Of a stretch of DNA of 64,000 bases, positions 58,401 to 64,000 are shown piece after piece. The DNA is taken from the NCBI GenBank assembly GCA_025716815.1, contig JAIXMN010000003.1:496001-560000 (forward strand). The letters run 5' to 3'. The DNA is from Dichotomocladium elegans (Eukaryota; Mucoromycota; Mucoromycetes; Mucorales; Lichtheimiaceae). The notes below the pieces were generated by a model. The model was not told the DNA's origin and searched no databases. It worked only from the letters and a program-made list of their open reading frames with translations. Made by a program: the position numbers and the translations under genes. Each line of letters starts with the position of its first letter. Position 1 is the stretch's first letter.

Positions 58401-61400
58401 TCTATGTCGACCTGCTCGCGATTTGGGCAGATCAAATTGATTTACCCCAGCTCAAGGATGCATCTGGAAACGGAAGCAATATATCAGCAACTAGTGAGGA
58501 TTCCCAAAACGATATCAAAGGCGTTTTACGGTTAATCGAAGAAACCGAAGCGCATGGTTTGCTATTCCTCTGCCACTACTCGCCATCTGTTCGACGGTCG
58601 GCAGTACAAATCATCAAATTAGCAGCGAAGCTTGAAGAACGAATAACAAAGCTTTTAAAGGAACATTGGGTCGAACTTACCGAGTCCGTTAAGCCCAATT
58701 TTTCCAGTAATCGGCAATATCGCCGATTATACAACTACTTGGAAGTCGCTGGCCAAGAAATGCTTAAATTTGACAAAGATAATAACACGTTCTTGGGATC
58801 TAACCTTCCAGTCGAAGCGCGCGTTCGAATCCAACAACACCAGCGACGCGGGAGTCCGAATGCCTTGACACAAATTGCCGAAAGCGATCATGCAGCAGAC
58901 ATTATCATCTGGAACGCTTGTTATCCGCATATATTCAACCAATGCTTTAAATTCTTTCCAGAAACAGTCAACCTTTGTCGCGTTAATATTTGTACGAGAC
59001 TCGTCCAGCTTCTGCCTGCGATACAGGTGTCCTTAGAGACAGCAAAAGTCGGGGCATCAGGGACGCTCAGTATGAGCAAGAGCAACACTAGTCAAAAGGC
59101 TGCGAGTAGCGAGATGATCGAGCAATGGAAAATATATACCATCTTTGCCTGTGCCACGGCAACAGTGCCTAGTGACGGCTCATCCACGTCGTCCTGGGCG
59201 AATGGAGGACGAAAGGGGTCTGCAGTTGTCCAGAAGATCACATCAGCGCATGACTTGTTCAAAATGATGCTTCAGTTTCTCACGTGCGAACACCGGCCTA
59301 TCCGCGAAGCCGTAATCCAGGGATTCGGTCATATTAACCGCGATGCCTACAAGATCATGGTTTCGAGTATCCAGAGCCATGTCCGTATCGTTCTTGATGA
59401 CGGAAAGCTACGAAACAATCAGAAACCGTACCAGAATAAGCGTAACAAAAAAAATGACCGCCTACGGATCTCACTGATGCATGTGTTTGAATTGACAGCG
59501 GATTGTCTCCAAGACAAAAAGTACCTTGAAGACAAGGAACTGATGAACATAATCACGGGCTATATCAAAGAAACCAAGGCATTTCTTGCGGATGCCGAAG
59601 TTCAAATGGAATGGGAATATCATAAACTACGAGTTTATCTCTGCGGACTTGTTGAAAAGCTTTACGAGAACATTATGCGACTCGACGATCCGACCAGCAT
59701 TATGTCTTTCGAGACTCGCCTCAGCTTGTACAAGATGTTCGAGGAGTGGTGCGGCTATGGAATATATGCTAGTACCACGCAGAACCGAGAAGCGGCTATG
59801 ATGAGAGATGTCCTTGAACAATGCAAAGATACCCAAGAGCGAGCAAACGCTACACAACTCATGGAAGAGGAGCGAAAGTTACTTGAAACAGCAGCTTTAA
59901 GTGCGATGGCAATGCTATGTGTAAGTGATTTAATGGCCTGCAATCGCGGAATACTTATCGATTGGCAAATTTTAAAGCGCGGTCCTCTGTATGCTTTTCT
60001 CGGACAAAAGAAAGCCAGACAAGCTGTTATACAGTTTGATATGCTCCATGTTCTCAAATGGATCGATGCTGTATTCGAGAGCCCAGACCCGAGATATCAT
60101 ACAATAGCAAGGTATTGATCAGCATATGTAATATAATTCCGGTGATAACCTCATCCATGTTGATAGGCGTGCGTTGGAAGCTGTCCTTATTTATAATCAG
60201 GATCAACCTCTCTTGCTGGATGATGTTATCGAACAATGCTACGCAGGCAATCCTAAACTAGAGTTCACTCAAGGTTATTTTCATGCCCTTGCAGACATTA
60301 TCATTCAAGTGGAGGACTATCCGTGCCACATTCATCAAATCATGAGCTTGGCTTTATTTAAGACGGGTGACGCGAAGAAGTCAATTCGAAAGACAGCGAT
60401 CAACCTCTTACGGGTCGTCGAGGAACGTGTATTCGCTGATTCTTGTGCGAAGGAATACGAGATCGGAATAACGAGTAGCTTGCCTGCCATTTATAAACAC
60501 ACTCAAACACTTCTCTCGGCGCGGCTAGCTGTTGACCACTCGGAACAGACCTATTCCATTCTTTCGGAGATTACGCAGCGCTTTGAACATAGCAGTGCAA
60601 ATAGCCAACGGGAAGTTCTGATATATATGTTACCTTGGCTCCGTAAGGTAGATCTATATGTTGGACCTCAGGACACGGAGCTGAGTGCGTCAGCATTTTT
60701 GGTGCTATCGAATCTCTTTTACATCACGATCAAGTTTGGGGATGTTTACGTCAAGGAAATTGCGACACTATGGAGCCACCTTGGTGATCACGGACGAAAT
60801 GTCAGAGCTATCATCATGTATCTTCTTGATATGGGTCAGGAAATGAGAAATCCATGGTTTCTTATCCATGCAAAGCGCGTATTCGTATTTCTCGGACGGA
60901 CATCTGCATTTGGTCGAGTGGTTGAGGAGGTGATAGCCGAGATAACGCCGCGATCCATGGTCCCGATGGTTAAAGAGACGAGCAATAAACACACACATGC
61001 GTTCCCGTTGCTCTTCATAGCCGATGTTGAAAAAGCTTTACCGCCTTATTCCAAGAAGCCTGCCTTTTCTCGAGGTCAGCTGGCGATGGTGTTCCTTGTG
61101 GACCTGGCAATTGAAGCGGGCGCAGATCTTGCTCCACATCTGCCTTTATTGCTGCATAGTATTTTTGTACAACTTGATCACCTAACGAGTATCGTCTGCG
61201 ATCAGTCAAGATGTTTCCTTATCAATCTTCTGCACTCGATCGTTGTCCGCCAATCGATGGATGCTGCCGCGACACAGAAAGCGAATGAAGTTATCCAATG
61301 GCTAGCATCCAAGGAGGGCAAACGATTATGGGCGTACGAAAATATCACGCCGAGAAACAGGCATTTGCAAAGTTCAGATGAACTCTCAGATCTTCTACAG

Positions 61401-63083
61401 AAGGTGGTTGACGTCTTTTCGCACGAGGATCCGGATCTACGCCAAAAATGGGGCGAGACAGCGCTCAAATGGGCCACATGCTGCTCTGTTCGACATATTG
61501 CCTGCCGATCGTTTCAGTGCTTTCGATCGCTCATGCCCGCATTTAACCAGCACATGCTTGCAGATATGTTAGCGCGGCTTTCCAACACAATCGCGGACAA
61601 ATCGGACGAGATACGAGGGTTTGCCCTAGAAATTATTCTTACATTGACTGAGGTAGCCAAGTCCATGGACCAAAACCAACTTGAGCAGTTTCCCCAGATG
61701 TTTTGGGCCGCGGTGGCATGCCTCTATAGCCCGTACGATGCAGAGCATACGGAGTCTTTGGTCCTTCTAGAAGTGGTGTTGCAGAAACTTGGTTTCAGTA
61801 AAGAGCTTGCGAGCAGTTTCCCTGTCAACTGGGCAAGCGAATTCGAAGGTCTCCAGCCGCTACTGTTGAAGGGTCTACAATTTGAATCGGCCGAAGAAAG
61901 GACCTTTTCTATCATTTCAACTATCATGCTCGACGAAAATGCACCATTGATTGACCCGACGGAAACACGTCTGCTTTACCTTCTACTTGGCTCCATATGT
62001 CGTTTGCTGCATGGGCTAGACAGTGCTGAAACCGCGCAGACTGATTCGTCTGCAGTGCAACTAGCAAGTAATCTGTCGCAGGTTTTTGAGAGTTACGGAT
62101 TGCTCGACGTGCATCGTATCCTCGCAACATACCCCAAACAAAAGAGCAAATTCCAAGAAGATTTCCTCAAGCAGCTCTTGGGATCTATTCGAGACGTATT
62201 CCTAAACAAGTATGCTAATCAAGCATTGATGTTTGCTCTCTTGCTGGTCAAGAACAAACGATCATACTACCGCGAGAAAGGACTGGTTCTGATCGAGAAT
62301 CTGGTGCCATACGTGACTAAGAAGCAAATGAGGCCTGTCAATGGTGCGACTGGCTTGGGTAACAGCGAGCGTCCAATCGATATTGCTGCGCTCAGTCCAT
62401 TGCTGAACTTAATCCAGACCGAGTTTGCTGATAAAGCGCTGAGCATTCTAAATGCAGGCGTCCCTGTGGCGACAGCACCCGTTCCTGTCGCACCGGCCGG
62501 AAGAGATAATGAAAATAGCGTTAGACCAGGCGACCAAGATGAGGGACCGAACACGGCGACCCCTGCCAATGTGATCTGGGGATTCGGACCTGCCGCTGTT
62601 GGAATTGCTTCTCAGATCGCGCGGCACAATGTCCATGCTATTGTGTTTGAATGCTCGTCGATCACCAACGAAGCACCTATTGAACATAATATCCAATTCT
62701 CGATCGAAGACTTCTCACTGCTCACAGGAGAAAGCGATAACGCCAGCCGGATGCACTCTGGAAGTCGAGCATCGGGTAATCGGAACAGCACTAGTAGCAT
62801 GACCAGTGCCAGCACAACAACAAGCAGTATCATCAGTGGCACTAGAGATGAGACCATGCCGAGTGCTACAGCGCGACAAGGCGTGGCCTATGGTGAAGAT
62901 TTAATGAATGCGCTAAAGGATCTGGATGACTTTTTCAACGAAGATGTGGAAGCAACATCAAGTGCTTTATCCGGCACCACTATCCCATATAACCATGACA
63001 ACAATGAATGCCGATCGTCAAGTAGCCTAGGTCCTGAATTTCATGGCTCAGGGATCGGGCTCGATTCTGACGGTGAAGTTTAG
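55468..63083 (+). CDS. TAO3: Furry/Tao3/Mor2 cell morphogenesis scaffold
   Basis: Very large gene, about 2,400 aa over about ten exons; the two last are long (57360-60112 and 60168-63083). After a Ser/Pro-rich N-terminus, the family blocks follow: YALGVVFAQFSHIADKKMEL, FDKLICSLSSLAICQQKQVI, ARDVPSILKERQSV, LIEIVKNFTPETLPEDLGEN, AVAEVNFPAWSRAVDLVYPR, LALGCITRLIWTYLFRCTES, VLRLIEETEAHGLLFLCHYS, FVFLGRTSAFGRVVEEVIAE and LLKGLQFESAEERTFSIIST. These HEAT-like repeats are typical of Furry proteins (yeast Tao3/Pag1, fission yeast Mor2), which scaffold NDR-kinase (Cbk1/Orb6) signalling for polarised growth. The C-terminus is Ser/Thr-rich with a late YGEDLMNALKDLDDFF. The frame is intact. Confidence 0.96.
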
Positions 63084-63120
63084 TTAGATCCGCTTTATTT
63101 ATTTTTGATTCGACTTGTAA

Positions 63121-64000
63121 TTAAGAGAACTTGCGTCTGCAGATTTCACTCCCATACTCGAAATATTCCTTCCGCTGGACAAATGTTTGCTGCAGCTCGG
63201 ACTTGCTGCTGAGATCTGCAAATGTTTTCCCGCCCTGCCAAGCATATTCGATCGGGCTAAATGCAAAGATTCCCCCAGTTAGTATAGACGTAGTTAAATA
63301 ATAATGTTTACTTTTTGATTCACTTGCTTTGGAGGTTGCGCTATCCGTACGTCGTATTCGCTGGGTGCTAATGTCTGTAGCTCTTTTGTCCTGTCAGACA
63401 TACGCAAGTTGAATGTGGCAGGCAGCAGCAGGCCGAGGCCGGCAGGGTGGCATTTGATTAACAGCAAATAGGTCAGAATATGCCCATCACAATTGTTGAA
63501 CGACTACTTACAAACGTTCACGGTATCCTGGGAATTTTGCATTCCCACCGACCAGAACGATGTTTGCATAGAGGAGGCCGTGAATGTCAGGGTCGCATGC
63601 ATTTATGCTTTGTGTGATTGCTTCGGGTATACCGGCCTGTGGAATGCCAATGTCGGATGGATGCATCAAAATCTCGGGGATCATGAACCTTTCATTGTTC
63701 ATTGTAAGGATCTGTTCGGAGGATGGGCCGTTGCGTGAAGTTGTGGATTTCAAGCCTTGTTTCGGTCGAACATGACCACGCATGGTGCTCGTGTAATCGG
63801 GGAGGACATACTCTTGTATAATCGAGTTTTCCTGATAGGGTTTTCGGCAGATATTCAAATCTTTGTAAATATCGTCAGAAACGTAGCAACACTCTTCCTT
63901 GACTTCGTTAATAATATGGGTTTCTTCCATCATGTCATAGTATCTAGAGGCATGTACAACGCGAAAAAGTAAAACAGCGTTTGTTACGTGTCCCATGCTC
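63121..64000 (-). CDS. ARP6: Actin-related protein 6 (3' part; truncated by the window)
   Basis: The visible C-terminal half reads YYDMMEETHIINEVKEECCY, SIIQEYVLPDYTSTMRGH, ERFMIPEILMHPSDIGIPQA, GIPEAITQSINACDPDI and ANIVLVGGNAKFPGYRERL, then after introns TKELQTLAPSEYDVRIAQPP, PIEYAWQGGKTFADL and QRKEYFEYGSEICRRKFS. This is Arp6, a nuclear actin-fold subunit of the SWR1 complex that deposits H2A.Z. The first intron uses a gtaagt donor (63511); the second fits frame only with a GC donor (gcaagtg, from 63327) to an ttag acceptor at 63257. The N-terminal half lies beyond 64000. Confidence 0.93.

Noticed and set aside
62267..62857. Minus-strand open frames near the Furry C-terminus
   Set aside because: Shadows of the Ser/Thr/Ala-rich C-terminal coding sequence.

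Overview
The window looks like nuclear DNA from an early-diverging filamentous fungus, most likely Mucoromycota (Mucorales-like). Genes are intron-rich, with many short GT-AG introns of about 45-80 nt. Typical fungal genes are present: Sec66/Sec71, glycogen synthase, a fasciclin-domain vacuolar-type membrane protein, Rab GDI, Bsd2 and the Furry/Tao3/Mor2 morphogenesis scaffold. An Arp6 3' end, tandem-START lipid-binding domains and a multicopy gene family of the kind I associate with Mucorales genomes are also there. No tRNA, rRNA, CRISPR array or bacterial operon was seen.

Layout. 1-3.6 kb: AT-rich spacer with a fold-back element and weak ORFs. 3.7-12.1 kb: a compact gene block: a 1036-aa protein with two histone-fold-like segments, SEC66, a small single-pass membrane protein, and on the minus strand a tandem-START protein with a C-terminal membrane anchor. 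12.2-14.3 kb: spacer. 14.4-15.7 kb: a minus-strand seven-transmembrane protein gene that can be almost fully spliced by eye. 16.9-27.4 kb: glycogen synthase, a fasciclin-repeat membrane protein, Rab GDI (minus) and an unrecognised 429-aa protein. 27.7-43.5 kb: a transposon-rich island with a decayed Tc1/IS630-type transposase locus, an intact-looking amino acid permease, a second truncated transposase copy fused to a Ty3/gypsy fragment, a Helitron Rep fragment, two direct copies of a roughly 1.8-2.0 kb gene-family unit, an alternating 107/77-bp satellite and a perfect-TIR MITE. 44.3-46.0 kb: Bsd2 and a convergent 66-aa gene. 46-51 kb: relic-like spacer. 51.0-53.0 kb: an MFS transporter (minus). 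55.5-63.1 kb: Furry/Tao3. 63.1-64.0 kb: the 3' part of ARP6 (minus), cut by the window edge.

Functional themes. The conserved genes are housekeeping genes for ER translocation (Sec66), vesicle traffic (GDI, Bsd2, Fsc1-like), carbon storage (glycogen synthase), polarised growth (Furry) and chromatin (Arp6). They are not an operon; neighbours are mostly convergent or divergent with short gaps. The most unusual material is the transposon island, especially the duplicated gene-family units. One copy is clearly broken. Each carries a fold-back element in the same intron, and homology of the second copy stops exactly at the target-site TA of a MITE. Exon boundaries are inferred by eye from splice motifs and frame continuity; spans are more certain than individual junctions.
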